Notes: generated by a model not told the origin, from the sequence alone. A DNA stretch of 64,000 bases from Polynucleobacter sp. (GCF_030693775.1 NZ_JAUXZY010000004.1:1-64000), one strand, 5' to 3'; positions 1-10,380 are shown, numbered from the stretch's first letter. Translations and numbers: made by a program.

Positions 1-324
<324 letters not shown>

Positions 325-477
325 ATCACTGTGAACCTTGCGGTTCGTCGCACTCATATTAGAAATTGACTTGGTTATAAAACCAAATCTTTTTACTGAC
401 ATTGAGTACTGTTTATTTACATCTGTCCCGAAGGACTGGATGCGTTCACTCAGTACCCACAATTATCGATTGACTAT

Positions 478-490
478 TTTTTAAAGAGGG
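478..490 (-). promoter_or_regulatory. Putative rrn leader boxA-like antitermination element
   Basis: Minus strand reads CCCTCTTTAAAAAAT, resembling boxA (GCTCTTTAA), in the leader about 150 nt upstream of 16S. Confidence 0.55.
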
Positions 491-531
491 CCGAAACGCT
501 TTAAATAAAAATGTTTCAGCAGAGAGGTGAG

Positions 532-560
532 ACTATGCCATGACTGTAGGAGGCTGTCAA
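532..560 (-). promoter_or_regulatory. Putative sigma70 rrn promoter (TTGACA-N17-CATAGT)
   Basis: Minus strand TTGACA (555-560), 17-nt spacer, CATAGT (532-537), upstream of 16S leader. Confidence 0.7.
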
Positions 561-752
561 CATCTTTCGCACTCTTTTTCCTACTATTTCCGTGTTTTTT
601 TGCAGGTTTATAGAAATACACATATAAATCAATAAGTTAAGAATTATAGATTTTTTGCAGAATTTTTAAAATTCTTCTTTCTTCTTACGCCATACAAATA
701 AACTAGGGAAAACCCTGATTTATCTCCAGCATTCTGCTAGAGTGATCTGATC

Positions 753-1403
753 ATGAAGCCCATCTCATCTGCTCCCGCCCGCAGTACAAGGCCGGCAGCC
801 TATCTGGCGGCCCCAGTGCGCGAACTTGACGACACCAATCGTGCAGCCGTACTGTTGCATTTTTTGGCCCTAGGCGTCGACGATCGCCACCTGCGCTTTG
901 GTTCGCCCACTTCGGATGCGGTCATCGAGCGCTATGTGGCAAATCTGGACTTCGGCCGCGATGCCTTGTTTGGTGTTTTCAATGACGCCCTGGATCTTGT
1001 CGGAATTGCGCATCTTGCATATGTACCAACCACCAAAGAAAATCCACGCACTGCAGAGTTTGGTGTTTCTGTATTGCACGACAGCCGCCATCGCGGTCTT
1101 GGCGCAGCGCTCTTAGCCCGAGCTGCTGTTCACGCACGCAATACGCACATCGATACTTTGTTTGTGCATTGTTTAGCGAATAACAAAGCGATGATGCACC
1201 TCGCACAGAAGCTTGGTATGCGTGTCGAATTTGCTTACGGCGATGCAGATGCATTTTTAATTTTGCCGCCAGCGACCGCGCAAAGTATTTTGTATGAAGC
1301 ATCGCAAGAACACATAGCCGACCTCGATTACGCACTCAAGGCGAACCTAAAACAATCCAAACAAATTTGGCGCTGGTTTTATGGCATGCACAGCCAGTTA
1401 TAA
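753..1403 (+). CDS. GNAT family N-acetyltransferase
   Basis: 216-aa ORF; GNAT-like core (EFGVSVLHDSRHRGLGAALLARAAVHAR...LFVHCLANNKAMMHLAQKLGM). Confidence 0.85.
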   Translation: MKPISSAPARSTRPAAYLAAPVRELDDTNRAAVLLHFLALGVDDRHLRFGSPTSDAVIERYVANLDFGRDALFGVFNDALDLVGIAHLAYVPTTKENPRTAEFGVSVLHDSRHRGLGAALLARAAVHARNTHIDTLFVHCLANNKAMMHLAQKLGMRVEFAYGDADAFLILPPATAQSILYEASQEHIADLDYALKANLKQSKQIWRWFYGMHSQL

Positions 1404-1407
1404 AAAA

Positions 1408-1431
1408 AATGCCCATGCATGCATGGGCATT
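1408..1431. terminator. Bidirectional intrinsic terminator (24-bp perfect palindrome)
   Basis: AATGCCCATGCATGCATGGGCATT, with an A-run on the left giving a U-run on the minus strand; lies between convergent genes. Confidence 0.8.
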
Positions 1432-1454
1432 GAGCTTACTAAACTACATTCAGC

Positions 1455-2096
1455 TTAATTGTTAACGTTGGTGTTAGGCTGCGATCTATCTGCTTTACCT
1501 TCTTGCTCAAGACGCAACCTTTCCGCATTGGAGATGATGTCAAAATATACGAACACTTGTTTTACGCCACTCGTATTGCTCGCCACTTTTTTAGCGAGCT
1601 CTGCCTCTTCTTTGGTGAGGATGCCCATCAAGTAAACATTGCTTGCCTCGACCACAATATTCATGGAATTGGATGGAAGGTCGCTCGTAAAGATCATTTG
1701 TGTTTTGATGCGTGAGGCAAGGTAAGCATCATTTGCGCGCGCCGTAAATGAACTATTGGGCCCAATGACAATTTCATTAAACACAGAGCGAACGTTTTTT
1801 AAGCTCTGCACATAGGCGCCTGCGCCACCCTTGATATCAGCGTCTTTTGCTTCGCCCGTCAACAAAACTTTTTGATTAAATGATGTAACTGTAATGTGTG
1901 CATTATCACCATAGCGCTTGATGAGCTGATTGCCCGCCTCTAACTGAATACCAACATCTATGGCCTGCACTCCGGGTGATCTGCGATCAGCAAGAATGGT
2001 AGTTGTGCCGGTGACCGCGCCCACCGCCAAAATTCCGCATCCGCTAAGCAGCGCTGCTGCCATAAACCCAAGAGACCACTTCAGCATGCTCGTCAT
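1455..2096 (-). CDS. BON-domain lipoprotein (DolP/YraP-like)
   Basis: 213 aa; lipobox LLSGC; two BON-like repeats (ITVTSFNQKVLLTGEAKD..., NIVVEASNVYLMGILTKEEAELA). Confidence 0.85.
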   Translation of the reverse strand: MTSMLKWSLGFMAAALLSGCGILAVGAVTGTTTILADRRSPGVQAIDVGIQLEAGNQLIKRYGDNAHITVTSFNQKVLLTGEAKDADIKGGAGAYVQSLKNVRSVFNEIVIGPNSSFTARANDAYLASRIKTQMIFTSDLPSNSMNIVVEASNVYLMGILTKEEAELAKKVASNTSGVKQVFVYFDIISNAERLRLEQEGKADRSQPNTNVNN

Positions 2097-2108
2097 GTGA
2101 TTTCCTTT

Positions 2109-2729
2109 TTAATCCAATAGTAGATGATCTACACCATCGCACAGGCTATGCAGCAAAACCAAATGCGTTTCTTGAATGCGCGCGGTGCGTGTAGAAGGGG
2201 CGCACAAATGGACGTCGCGCTCTCCTAAAAGTTGTGCAATTTTTCCGCCACCGTTGCCGGTAAGCGCAATGATATGCATGCCAATTTTTTTGGCGGCCTC
2301 AATGGCTGCAAGAACATTTTTTGAATTTCCTGATGTCGATATTGCCAACAAGATGTCATCTTTTTTTCCAAGGCCGCGTACCTGTTTACTAAAAATCTCA
2401 TCGTAGTGATAGTCATTGGCGATTGCCGTCAAAATCGACGAATCGGTGGTGAGCGCTATCGCCGCCAGCTCTCTGCGCTCTCGCTCAAAGCGGCCGACTA
2501 ATTCTGCTGCAAAATGCTGCGCGTCTGCCGCAGACCCGCCATTGCCACAAGCCAATATTTTTCCACCCGACTGCAAGCAATTAGCCATGGCTACAACGCC
2601 TTTAGCAACCTGCTCTGGTAGCAACCTTAGGGCCTCTTGTTTTACAGCAATGCTCTCTACAAAATGTGCGGATGCGCGCTCGCTTAGCCGATTCAGTGTT
2701 TTTGTATCCATAGCAATATTATGCGCCAA
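2109..2729 (-). CDS. SIS-domain protein, phosphoheptose isomerase/DiaA family
   Basis: SIS motifs [26 protein letters not shown] and STSGNSKNV; next to the BON protein and rsmI as in other betaproteobacteria. Confidence 0.9.
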   Translation of the reverse strand: MAHNIAMDTKTLNRLSERASAHFVESIAVKQEALRLLPEQVAKGVVAMANCLQSGGKILACGNGGSAADAQHFAAELVGRFERERRELAAIALTTDSSILTAIANDYHYDEIFSKQVRGLGKKDDILLAISTSGNSKNVLAAIEAAKKIGMHIIALTGNGGGKIAQLLGERDVHLCAPSTRTARIQETHLVLLHSLCDGVDHLLLD

Positions 2730-2817
2730 ACAAAGGCTTTCTTATCGGCTTTATGGCGACCTGCTATGTGCCATGAATTCCTTCTGCCTGCTGGCTTTTT
2801 TCTGCATAATCAGTCTC

Positions 2818-3723
2818 ATGGTTAATACTCGCATGCCCAATACGTGGTCGACTGATTTTCTCAATCAACAAGACTTACCAACATCGACTTTGTATATGGT
2901 CGCAACCCCCATTGGGAACCTAGGGGACATTACATTGCGCGCGCTGCATGTACTAAATGCGGTAGATGGGATTGCGTGCGAGGATACGCGCCACAGCGCA
3001 CCCTTGCTCAATCACTTTGGCATTCATAAAAAATGCGTAGCCTTGCATGCCCATAATGAAGCCGCTGCATCCGACGTCCTGATTGGGGGACTGCAACAGG
3101 GTGAACGCTGGGCCTATATATCGGACGCGGGCACGCCCGGCGTCTCTGACCCAGGAGCCCGCCTTGCCTGTGCTGTTGGCTTGGCTGGCTTTCGGGTTAT
3201 CCCAATACCGGGAGCGAGTGCTGTTTCTTGCGCCGTATCGGTGGGCGGTTCGGCACTGCTTCCTTCGGACGGGCAGTTTCAGTTTCTTGGCTTTTGGCCT
3301 CATAAATTACGCGATCAGGAAGAATGGCTTCTGCAAATTGAGCATTGCAATAAGGCAACGGTCTTTTTTGAATCCCCGCATCAGATTTCAAATACCCTAC
3401 TAAAGCTAGCGGCCTGCCTTGACGATAGTCGGATCGTGATGGTTGGGCGGGAGCTGACCAAAAAATTTGAGCAAGTGGTGCACCTAAAACCCAGTCAGCT
3501 CTCGAACTGGTTAAGCACGACCGAAAGCCTAAAAGGCGAATTTATCGTTGTTATTTCGGCGCATGAGCAAAGCAGCAATTCACCAGCTAGTCACGCAGAG
3601 ATGTTGCGCTGGGTGGCGGCGCTGAAACCCTTCTTGGGCAGTAAAGAAGTGGCGAATGTCATCGCTACTATTGCTGGTATATCGAAAAAAGAGGCCTATC
3701 AGCTGGCACTGGAGGGGAAATAA
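2818..3723 (+). CDS. rsmI: 16S rRNA (cytidine-2'-O)-methyltransferase RsmI
   Basis: LYMVATPIGNLGDITLRALHVL...CEDTRHS...SDAGTPGVSDPGARL are RsmI signatures; ORF track start (2416) is too far upstream. Confidence 0.95.
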   Translation: MVNTRMPNTWSTDFLNQQDLPTSTLYMVATPIGNLGDITLRALHVLNAVDGIACEDTRHSAPLLNHFGIHKKCVALHAHNEAAASDVLIGGLQQGERWAYISDAGTPGVSDPGARLACAVGLAGFRVIPIPGASAVSCAVSVGGSALLPSDGQFQFLGFWPHKLRDQEEWLLQIEHCNKATVFFESPHQISNTLLKLAACLDDSRIVMVGRELTKKFEQVVHLKPSQLSNWLSTTESLKGEFIVVISAHEQSSNSPASHAEMLRWVAALKPFLGSKEVANVIATIAGISKKEAYQLALEGK

Positions 3724-3752
3724 AAAAGCCGGCGATTAAGCCGGCTTTTTTA
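3722..3752. terminator. Bidirectional intrinsic terminator
   Basis: AAAAAAGCCGGCgattaAGCCGGCTTTTTT between convergent rsmI and the cytochrome gene. Confidence 0.85.
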
Positions 3753-3763
3753 TTTGTAAACGC

Positions 3764-4291
3764 TTATTTTGCTGCAGCCTCGGCTGGGGCAACAGCGGGC
3801 GCCTTAGGCTCTGGAAACTTACCGCCAGCGGAGGCGGTCAAATAAACCACGGACAGGCCTAGCTCATAGTCGCTAATGTCGGCAGGGTTTGCGCCGCCAC
3901 GTGCTGGCATGGCGCCCTTGCCTTTAATGACTGAAGTTAAAAGCGCATCGTAGCCTTTGCCAAGCCTGCCAGACCAGTCGCCCGCATTATTGAAACGGGG
4001 TGCTCCAGCGGCGCCATTGGCATGGCAAGAGGCACACGCCGCTTTATAAACTGCGGCTCCTGTCTTCATTTCCCGAGGGGCATTGGCATCGCGAAAATCC
4101 AGCTGTGCCACCGGCTTAATCAACAGGCTGGCCGATTTAGCGGACTCTTCGGCATCCCCGCCAGTTCGTTTGCTGTTATCAACATAAACCATTAATAACA
4201 AAATCACTATTAACGGTACAAAAAAGCTAACAAACACCATGATGATGAGTTGTTTGGGCGATTTGATCAGACTGCCGTGGTCGTTGCTCAT
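3764..4291 (-). CDS. Membrane-anchored class I cytochrome c (c5 type)
   Basis: N-terminal TM segment and CASCH haem-binding motif (YKAACASCHANGAAGAPR), distal GAMPARGG Met ligand region. Confidence 0.9.
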   Translation of the reverse strand: MSNDHGSLIKSPKQLIIMVFVSFFVPLIVILLLMVYVDNSKRTGGDAEESAKSASLLIKPVAQLDFRDANAPREMKTGAAVYKAACASCHANGAAGAPRFNNAGDWSGRLGKGYDALLTSVIKGKGAMPARGGANPADISDYELGLSVVYLTASAGGKFPEPKAPAVAPAEAAAK

Positions 4292-4397
4292 GTTGGAGTG
4301 GACTTAATGGTTGGGGGTTAAAAAATAGACTAATGCGATTATAGCGAGTGGTTTTTGATGCAGCCACTTACAATAGAGTCCAGTTTCCACATTCTTG

Positions 4398-4473
4398 GCG
4401 CCCGTAGCTCAGTGGATAGAGTATTGGCCTCCGAAGCCAAGGGTCGCAGGTTCGATTCCTGCCGGGCGCGCCA
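4398..4473 (+). tRNA. tRNA-Arg (anticodon CCG)
   Basis: GCGCCCG/CGGGCGC acceptor stem, CCTCCGAA anticodon loop, GGTTCGATTCC T-arm, encoded CCA. Confidence 0.96.
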
Positions 4474-4536
4474 GCTGATTTGGGGTTTTGCTCCAGTGTA
4501 TGCAGAATAATGTGAAAACCTCTATTATTCATAGGT

Positions 4537-4566
4537 CTAACTACTGCTAATTACTGCTAACTACTG
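4537..4566. repeat. Three tandem 10-bp direct repeats (CTAAYTACTG)
   Basis: CTAACTACTG CTAATTACTG CTAACTACTG, ending at the GTG start of the desaturase ORF. Confidence 0.9.
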
Positions 4567-5708
4567 TGTCTACACACCTAAACTCCACGCTCACTGATCC
4601 GTCGATTGTGGCGCCTTTAGCGCCAACCGAGCCCTTGCCACACCGCAAAATCATTCGGAGCTGGCTCATTCCTATGGCGGAGGGTCAGACGGGCAGGGCA
4701 TTATTCCTACTGCTGATCGATGCAGCCCTTTGGCTGGGAGCGATTGCGGCCACCATTTTTGTCGAAAGCATTCTCCTCAAAATCGTATTCGGTGTAATTG
4801 CTGGTTTTGTTACAGGTCGCATTTTCATCTTGGGGCACGACGCCTGCCACCAAAGCTTTACGCCAAACCGCGAGCTCAACAAGGTTTTGGGTCGCATTGC
4901 CTTTTTGCCCTCACTAACACCCTATAGCCTTTGGGACGTTGGCCACAACGTCGTTCACCATGGACAAACCAATTTAAAAGGCTTTGATTTTGTATGGGCA
5001 CCCCTTTCGAAAGCGGAGTTCGATGCCTTGCCAAGATGGCGTAAAAGCCTTGAGCGCCTTTACCGTAGCGGCTGGGGGCCGGTTTTCTATTATTTGATCG
5101 AGATTTGGTGGAGACGTGAGTACTTCCCCAATGCGCAGAATAAGCCGGGCGACCGTCCGATTTTTCTCAAAGATAATTTGCTGGTCACCGGCTTTGCAAT
5201 TATTTGGATTGCGTGCCTCATCGCTGGAGCCCTCGCAACCGGCCAGTCCATTTGGATTGGCCTCTTAACTGGATTTGTGCTGCCGTTCTTGTTTTGGAAC
5301 GGCATGATCGGTTTTGTTGTGTATGTGCACCATACCCATCCATCCGTCTCTTGGTATGACAAAAAGTCAGAGTGGTTGCGCGCGCAACCCTTTGTGTCGA
5401 CTACTGTACACCTGACGTTTGGCTTTTACTGGGGCGCTTTAATGCACCACATCATGGAGCATACCGCCCACCACGTCGACATGAGCGTGCCCCTATATCG
5501 CCTCCAAGAGGCCCAAAATACCCTCGAAACACTGCTACCAGAGCGTATTTTCATTCAAAAATTCTCATGGAAGTGGTATTTCGATACCGCCCGCAAATGC
5601 AAGCTCTATGACTTTGAAAATAAGGCTTGGCTGGACTTTGATGGCAACAAAACAGCGGATTCAGTGCGTGTGATGTTAACCCCTGCTCCCGTAGGGCAAA
5701 CAGGGTAA
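4566..5708 (+). CDS. Fatty acid desaturase
   Basis: Three His boxes: GHDACHQ, GHNVVHHGQTN, MEHTAHHVD; several TM segments. Start codon (GTG 4566) uncertain. Confidence 0.9.
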   Translation: MSTHLNSTLTDPSIVAPLAPTEPLPHRKIIRSWLIPMAEGQTGRALFLLLIDAALWLGAIAATIFVESILLKIVFGVIAGFVTGRIFILGHDACHQSFTPNRELNKVLGRIAFLPSLTPYSLWDVGHNVVHHGQTNLKGFDFVWAPLSKAEFDALPRWRKSLERLYRSGWGPVFYYLIEIWWRREYFPNAQNKPGDRPIFLKDNLLVTGFAIIWIACLIAGALATGQSIWIGLLTGFVLPFLFWNGMIGFVVYVHHTHPSVSWYDKKSEWLRAQPFVSTTVHLTFGFYWGALMHHIMEHTAHHVDMSVPLYRLQEAQNTLETLLPERIFIQKFSWKWYFDTARKCKLYDFENKAWLDFDGNKTADSVRVMLTPAPVGQTG

Positions 5709-5744
5709 AATAGAGCTTTAGTAGATTAGTTGGCCAGCTTACCC

Positions 5745-5930
5745 ATGACTACCACCGCACCTGAATCAACGCAAGATACATCCCAGAGCTTAAAGTTTTG
5801 CTCTTCTTGCAGTCGAGAAAAGCGCCTCGAAGGCGGAACCTGGATCCCAACGAGCAACCGTAAGCAACGCTGGATTTGCGCAAGCTGCCTGTACAACCGA
5901 ACCCACCGCACAGGCTCAGCCAAAACCTAA
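5745..5930 (+). CDS. Small zinc-ribbon-like protein (two CxxC pairs)
   Basis: 61-aa ORF: LKFCSSCSREKRLEGGTWIPTSNRKQRWICASCLYNRT; no other plausible gene here. Confidence 0.6.
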   Translation: MTTTAPESTQDTSQSLKFCSSCSREKRLEGGTWIPTSNRKQRWICASCLYNRTHRTGSAKT

Positions 5931-6041
5931 GTTTTGTTTTTCCTGGTTTACTCATTGCTGCTTTCGCGTAATCTGATTAGACCCATTACACCCCATTTAT
6001 AGAATGAAACCTGCACCGTTGCAATGCGGGCAACCCAATAC

Positions 6042-6434
6042 ATGACTAGCGCGAAACCCAATTACCTTTTTGCTGAGACCCATGAGTGGGCAGATCTTCA
6101 ATCCGATGGCCTGGTGTGGGTGGGCATTAGCGATCACGCTCAAATCGCATTAGGTGATGTTGTGTTTCTAGAGACTCCCGCTGTTGGGGCTGTCGTCGAA
6201 CAAGGACAGGCTTGCGCTGTCATTGAGTCAGTGAAGGCAGCAAGCGACATTCATGCTCCGGTATCCGGAACAGTGGTTGCAGTAAATGCATCCGCGGTTG
6301 ATGCGCCTGAATCGATTAATCAAGATCCCTATGGAACTTGGCTATTTAAAATCCAAGCCGTCAGTGCTGAATCACAAACGCACGATCTTGCGCGCCTTCA
6401 TCCCCTTGCGCAATACGAATCCACATTAAATTAA
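6042..6434 (+). CDS. gcvH: Glycine cleavage system H protein
   Basis: KPNYLFAETHEWA... and lipoylation site ESVKAASDIHAPVSG; WLFKIQ C-terminal motif. Confidence 0.93.
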   Translation: MTSAKPNYLFAETHEWADLQSDGLVWVGISDHAQIALGDVVFLETPAVGAVVEQGQACAVIESVKAASDIHAPVSGTVVAVNASAVDAPESINQDPYGTWLFKIQAVSAESQTHDLARLHPLAQYESTLN

Positions 6435-8624
6435 GTTTGGGTCGCGCTCAATTAACCAGCGCACTCGGCTAGCAGCGCTGATGCGACCCTGCGACACAGC
6501 GCGCAACACTTGATCGATCTTTGTTAATGCGTGCTGTAAATTTTTACGGCTATCGCTTTCGATTACAAGCTGCGCCCTTTCCATACTACTAACGCGTACA
6601 ATCGCTTTGGGCACAGGATCATACATCCGAACTCCGTCTGGAAAATCCGACTCACTCCGAACTGTTTTTTTAATGTCCGCTAAAAACTGAATTGCGCTAC
6701 TAATATTTTTTGCTTCAGCATGGATTAGTGCCTGATAACTGTATGGCGGCAATAAAGCATCTTTTCGTTCAGAGGCAATATGCCCCAAAAACCCATCCAC
6801 GTCATGACCTAATACATGATGAAAAACAGGCAGATCAGGATAGCGTGTTTCAATGTAAATCTCGCCTGCGTCTTGCGCGTCTTGTCCGGCGCGGCCGGCC
6901 CGCCCTGCAACTTGTACGAGCTGTGCAAATAAACGTTCCGCTGCCCGGTAGTCCTGTGAGAACAGCCTACTGTCGGCATCGATCACAGCAACTAAGCCGA
7001 TGTTTTGATAATCATGGCCTTTGGCAACCATCTGCGTACCAACAATAATATCGGCACTGCCATCGTGTATTTGTTCAAACAATCCTTCGGCATGGGCGCT
7101 TTTTTTACTCGAGTCTGCATCGATTCGGAGCACTTTTGCATCTGGCCACTGGGCTTGTATGTAATCTTCCATCTTTTGGGTGCCCTGCCCAATCGTGCTG
7201 AGCTCTGCGTTGCCGCATTCTGGACAAAAGGGTGGGACCTCTTTGATCAGTCCGCAATGGTGGCAGTTCAATACTGCCTTTTTACCCAACATGCTGGACT
7301 TATGCATCACCATATACGAGGAGCATTTGCTGCACCCCGATAACCAGCCACATGCAGAGCAACTGAGGATGGGTGCATAACCGCGTCGATTGATTAATAC
7401 CAGGCTTTGTTTTTTTTGTAGCAAGTTGCGTGTAATTGCATCGCGCACCTCGGATGATATGAGCTGAGCATCACCCTGAGAGCTCGGTGCGCTTTTTTTA
7501 TTCAAGCGTACGAGTTTTACTTTGGGCATCACTGAACTCTGTGCACGCACATCAAGCCTGATGCGTTCATAGCGGCCGTCTTCTGCAGCGAGCCATGTTT
7601 CTAACGACGGCGTAGCCGATGCTAACACTACCGGTATTGCTAATTGATGGGCTCGCCACACGCATAGGTCTCTCGCTGAATAGCGCGTGCCTTCTTGCTG
7701 TTTATACGATGCGTCATGCTCTTCATCCACCACGATTGCCTTCAAATGGGGTATTGCTGCTAGCGCTGCTAATCGCGTACCTAGAATAATTTGTGCCTTG
7801 CCTAGGGTGGTTTCTTGCCATGCAATGCCACGGCGTTTTTCAGTGAGCCCGCTATGCATGACTGCAATGCGCTTCTCAGGGAAAAATTCTGCGACGCGCT
7901 TTTCTAGTTGCGGTGTTAGGTTAATTTCGGGAACCAAAATCAACGCCTGATCATCATCACTTTGCAGCGCTGCTTTAATCCAGTTTAGGTAAACGGCCGT
8001 TTTTCCGGAGCCGGTTTTGCCTTGCAATAGGATGGCGCGATATCCCTGTTCGGCGTTGGCATCACCTACGAGATGATTAAGTGCTTTAGTTTGCTCTGCG
8101 TTTAACTGGTCTTTCTGGATTCCGGAAGAGGGCACGTGCACAGGGGGCTTTTGTTCGAGAGCCGTCTTTCTTTTGCCGGCCTTTTTTTCGGGCTTTAACC
8201 CCTTACCGTCGGCTTTTTCTGCAAGTGCTTGCCATTTTTTTGGTTTTTTCCAATACGCAGGAATCGATGGCAGGGTAATTTCACCTAAGGTGCTGAAGTA
8301 ATACTGACTGGCAAAGTTAAGCATGCCCAAGGTGTTGGCATCCAATGGGGGCAAGGGTGCCTGTTGACTTACTTTCCTTAATTTAGAATACTCATATTCT
8401 GAGTGATTACTCACTTTTATTACTATAGCGACTGTATTGGTTCTGCCAAATGGCACCTCAACTAGCTGGCCTATTGTAGGCATGCAGCCCAATTCATCTG
8501 CGTCCCAAATGTAATCAAAGCCTTGGACCAGCGGCTTATCGAGCACCACCTGCACGTAGCAATGTCGCGATGCTTTAGTGGTATCGCTCTGCTGCTGTTC
8601 TGTGGATAAGTCTGTGGATATCAT
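6426..8624 (-). CDS. priA: Primosomal protein N' (replication restart helicase PriA)
   Basis: GKTGSGKTAVYL, DEEHDASYKQQEGTRYSARDL, zinc-binding Cys cluster (CSACGWLSGCSKCSSY...CHHCG...CPECG), VAGRAGRAG. Confidence 0.97.
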   Translation of the reverse strand: MISTDLSTEQQQSDTTKASRHCYVQVVLDKPLVQGFDYIWDADELGCMPTIGQLVEVPFGRTNTVAIVIKVSNHSEYEYSKLRKVSQQAPLPPLDANTLGMLNFASQYYFSTLGEITLPSIPAYWKKPKKWQALAEKADGKGLKPEKKAGKRKTALEQKPPVHVPSSGIQKDQLNAEQTKALNHLVGDANAEQGYRAILLQGKTGSGKTAVYLNWIKAALQSDDDQALILVPEINLTPQLEKRVAEFFPEKRIAVMHSGLTEKRRGIAWQETTLGKAQIILGTRLAALAAIPHLKAIVVDEEHDASYKQQEGTRYSARDLCVWRAHQLAIPVVLASATPSLETWLAAEDGRYERIRLDVRAQSSVMPKVKLVRLNKKSAPSSQGDAQLISSEVRDAITRNLLQKKQSLVLINRRGYAPILSCSACGWLSGCSKCSSYMVMHKSSMLGKKAVLNCHHCGLIKEVPPFCPECGNAELSTIGQGTQKMEDYIQAQWPDAKVLRIDADSSKKSAHAEGLFEQIHDGSADIIVGTQMVAKGHDYQNIGLVAVIDADSRLFSQDYRAAERLFAQLVQVAGRAGRAGQDAQDAGEIYIETRYPDLPVFHHVLGHDVDGFLGHIASERKDALLPPYSYQALIHAEAKNISSAIQFLADIKKTVRSESDFPDGVRMYDPVPKAIVRVSSMERAQLVIESDSRKNLQHALTKIDQVLRAVSQGRISAASRVRWLIERDPNLI
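8601..8621. promoter_or_regulatory. Two adjacent DnaA-box sequences (TGTGGATAA, TGTGGATAT)
   Basis: TGTGGATAA at 8601-8609 and TGTGGATAT at 8613-8621, within the first codons of priA. Confidence 0.5.
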
Positions 8625-8845
8625 TTGTTTGCGGTGCTTTTTAGCATTTTCACCTTGAAATGCACCAAGAATGCTCTTTTTAACTTAACTACTATAAATT
8701 CAATAAAATCAATTGCTTATCTCTTAATATGGATAAAGTAATTGAAAATTAACGCCAATCCCACTGAATTAATTTTTGTACTGCCAACTGTGTATAACCC
8801 GAGGTGGGTAGGTAAGTAAACGCTTCTTTACGTCAACAATTAGGA

Positions 8846-9952
8846 TTATTGGCGTAGCTTTTGCGACTGCTCAATAACCGCCTGGGCTAGCGCAGTGACG
8901 CTTTCGGGAGGGGTAAATTGGGAAATGCCATGGCCTAGATTAAAAACATGGCCATCGAGGGGGTGCAGTCCGGGCTTTAACGCCGGCGCACTGGCTAAAT
9001 CAGCCAGCAGCTTGCCTGCTTCTTGAGCAATCTTCTCTGGACTAGAAAACAGAATTAATGGGTCGAGATTTCCTTGAATGGCGAGCGGCTTGCCGGACGC
9101 CAAGAGGGCTTTACGAGCACGGCCTAAGGAAATAGTCCAATCGAGCCCAATCGCATCTGCGCCAACCTGGGCCATGTCTTCAATCCACAGACCGCCGCCT
9201 TTGGTGAAAATGATGACCGGGATGCGTTGACCTTCATATTCTCTGGGCAACAGGGCAATTACTTTTTGCATCGCGGCCAAGGATACCTGCTGGTACCAGC
9301 CGTCTGGCAACATACCGCCCCACGTATCAAAGATCATTAGGGCTTGCGCCCCTGCCTTCACTTGCTCTGTAAGGTAGGCTGCAACTGATTGAATATTAAC
9401 CTCGAGAATGCGCTCCAATAAATCGGGGCGATCAAACATCATGGTTTTAGCGTGACGAAATTCATCGGCGCTCGAGCCATCAATCATGTAGCACGCCAAA
9501 GTCCAGGGGCTTCCTGAAAAGCCAATCAAGGGCACACGTTGCTTACCCTCCTGAATTAATGCTTTACGAATTTCAGATACGGCATCAAAAACATAGGTCA
9601 ACTCACCCATATCTGCAACGCGTAGTTTTTTTACATCCGCCTCGGTGCGCAGTGGGTGCTTAAAGCTAGGGCCTTCGCCAGCCGTAAATTGCAATCCAAG
9701 CCCCATCGCATCCGGGATCGTCAAAATATCAGAAAACAAAATGGCCGCATCGAGTGGATAGCGATCCAAAGGCTGAAGGGTGACCTCAGTTGCATACGCA
9801 GGAGTTTTAGCTAGGCTTAAAAAACTACCGGCCTTTGCTCGCGTCGCATTGTATTCAGGGAGATAGCGTCCAGCTTGACGCATTAGCCAAAGCGGCGTGC
9901 GATCAACCGTCTGCCCAAGACAGGCCTTAATGAATCGATCGTTTAGCAACAT
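8846..9952 (-). CDS. hemE: Uroporphyrinogen decarboxylase
   Basis: [49 protein letters not shown] motifs. Confidence 0.97.
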   Translation of the reverse strand: MLLNDRFIKACLGQTVDRTPLWLMRQAGRYLPEYNATRAKAGSFLSLAKTPAYATEVTLQPLDRYPLDAAILFSDILTIPDAMGLGLQFTAGEGPSFKHPLRTEADVKKLRVADMGELTYVFDAVSEIRKALIQEGKQRVPLIGFSGSPWTLACYMIDGSSADEFRHAKTMMFDRPDLLERILEVNIQSVAAYLTEQVKAGAQALMIFDTWGGMLPDGWYQQVSLAAMQKVIALLPREYEGQRIPVIIFTKGGGLWIEDMAQVGADAIGLDWTISLGRARKALLASGKPLAIQGNLDPLILFSSPEKIAQEAGKLLADLASAPALKPGLHPLDGHVFNLGHGISQFTPPESVTALAQAVIEQSQKLRQ

Positions 9953-9963
9953 TTGGTGCGTGC

Positions 9964-10380
9964 TTATTTTTTACGACGAAAACGGGCAATTGCCGCCAAC
10001 TGCGCAGCAGCCATGGCAAATTCTGACTGCGCCAAGGCCAAATCGAAATCACTGCTGCGATTTTGCATAGCCTCTTCGGCGCGTTGTTTTGACTCGAGCG
10101 CTTTTGCCTCGTCTAAGTCATGACCACGAATGGCAGTATCGGCAAGCACTGTGACGTGATCGGGCTGCACTTCTAAGTAGCCGCCCGCAACGAATACAAA
10201 CTCTTCATCGCCATCGGCTTTTTCAATGCGCACGGAACCAGGGCGAATGCGCGTGATTAGGGGAGTGTGCCCACGCAAAATGCCGAGCTCGCCATTTTCT
10301 CCAGGAAGAGCAACGAACTTCGCTTCTCCACTGAAGATGGATTGCTCAGCACTAACAACATCGACGCGAATGGTTGACAT
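9964..10380 (-). CDS. atpC: F-type ATP synthase epsilon subunit
   Basis: [40 protein letters not shown]. Confidence 0.97.
   Translation of the reverse strand: MSTIRVDVVSAEQSIFSGEAKFVALPGENGELGILRGHTPLITRIRPGSVRIEKADGDEEFVFVAGGYLEVQPDHVTVLADTAIRGHDLDEAKALESKQRAEEAMQNRSSDFDLALAQSEFAMAAAQLAAIARFRRKK

Noticed and set aside
979-1335. 118-aa minus-strand ORF opposite the GNAT gene
   Set aside because: Shadow ORF antisense to a well-supported GNAT CDS; composition is not protein-like.
2416-2817. N-terminal 134 residues of the 435-aa rsmI ORF
   Set aside because: This is antisense to gmhA/diaA; RsmI homology begins after 2818, so the extended start is an ORF-calling artefact.
6426-6434. 9-bp convergent overlap of gcvH and priA stop codons
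   Set aside because: Short tail-to-tail overlaps are common in compact bacterial genomes; not notable on its own.
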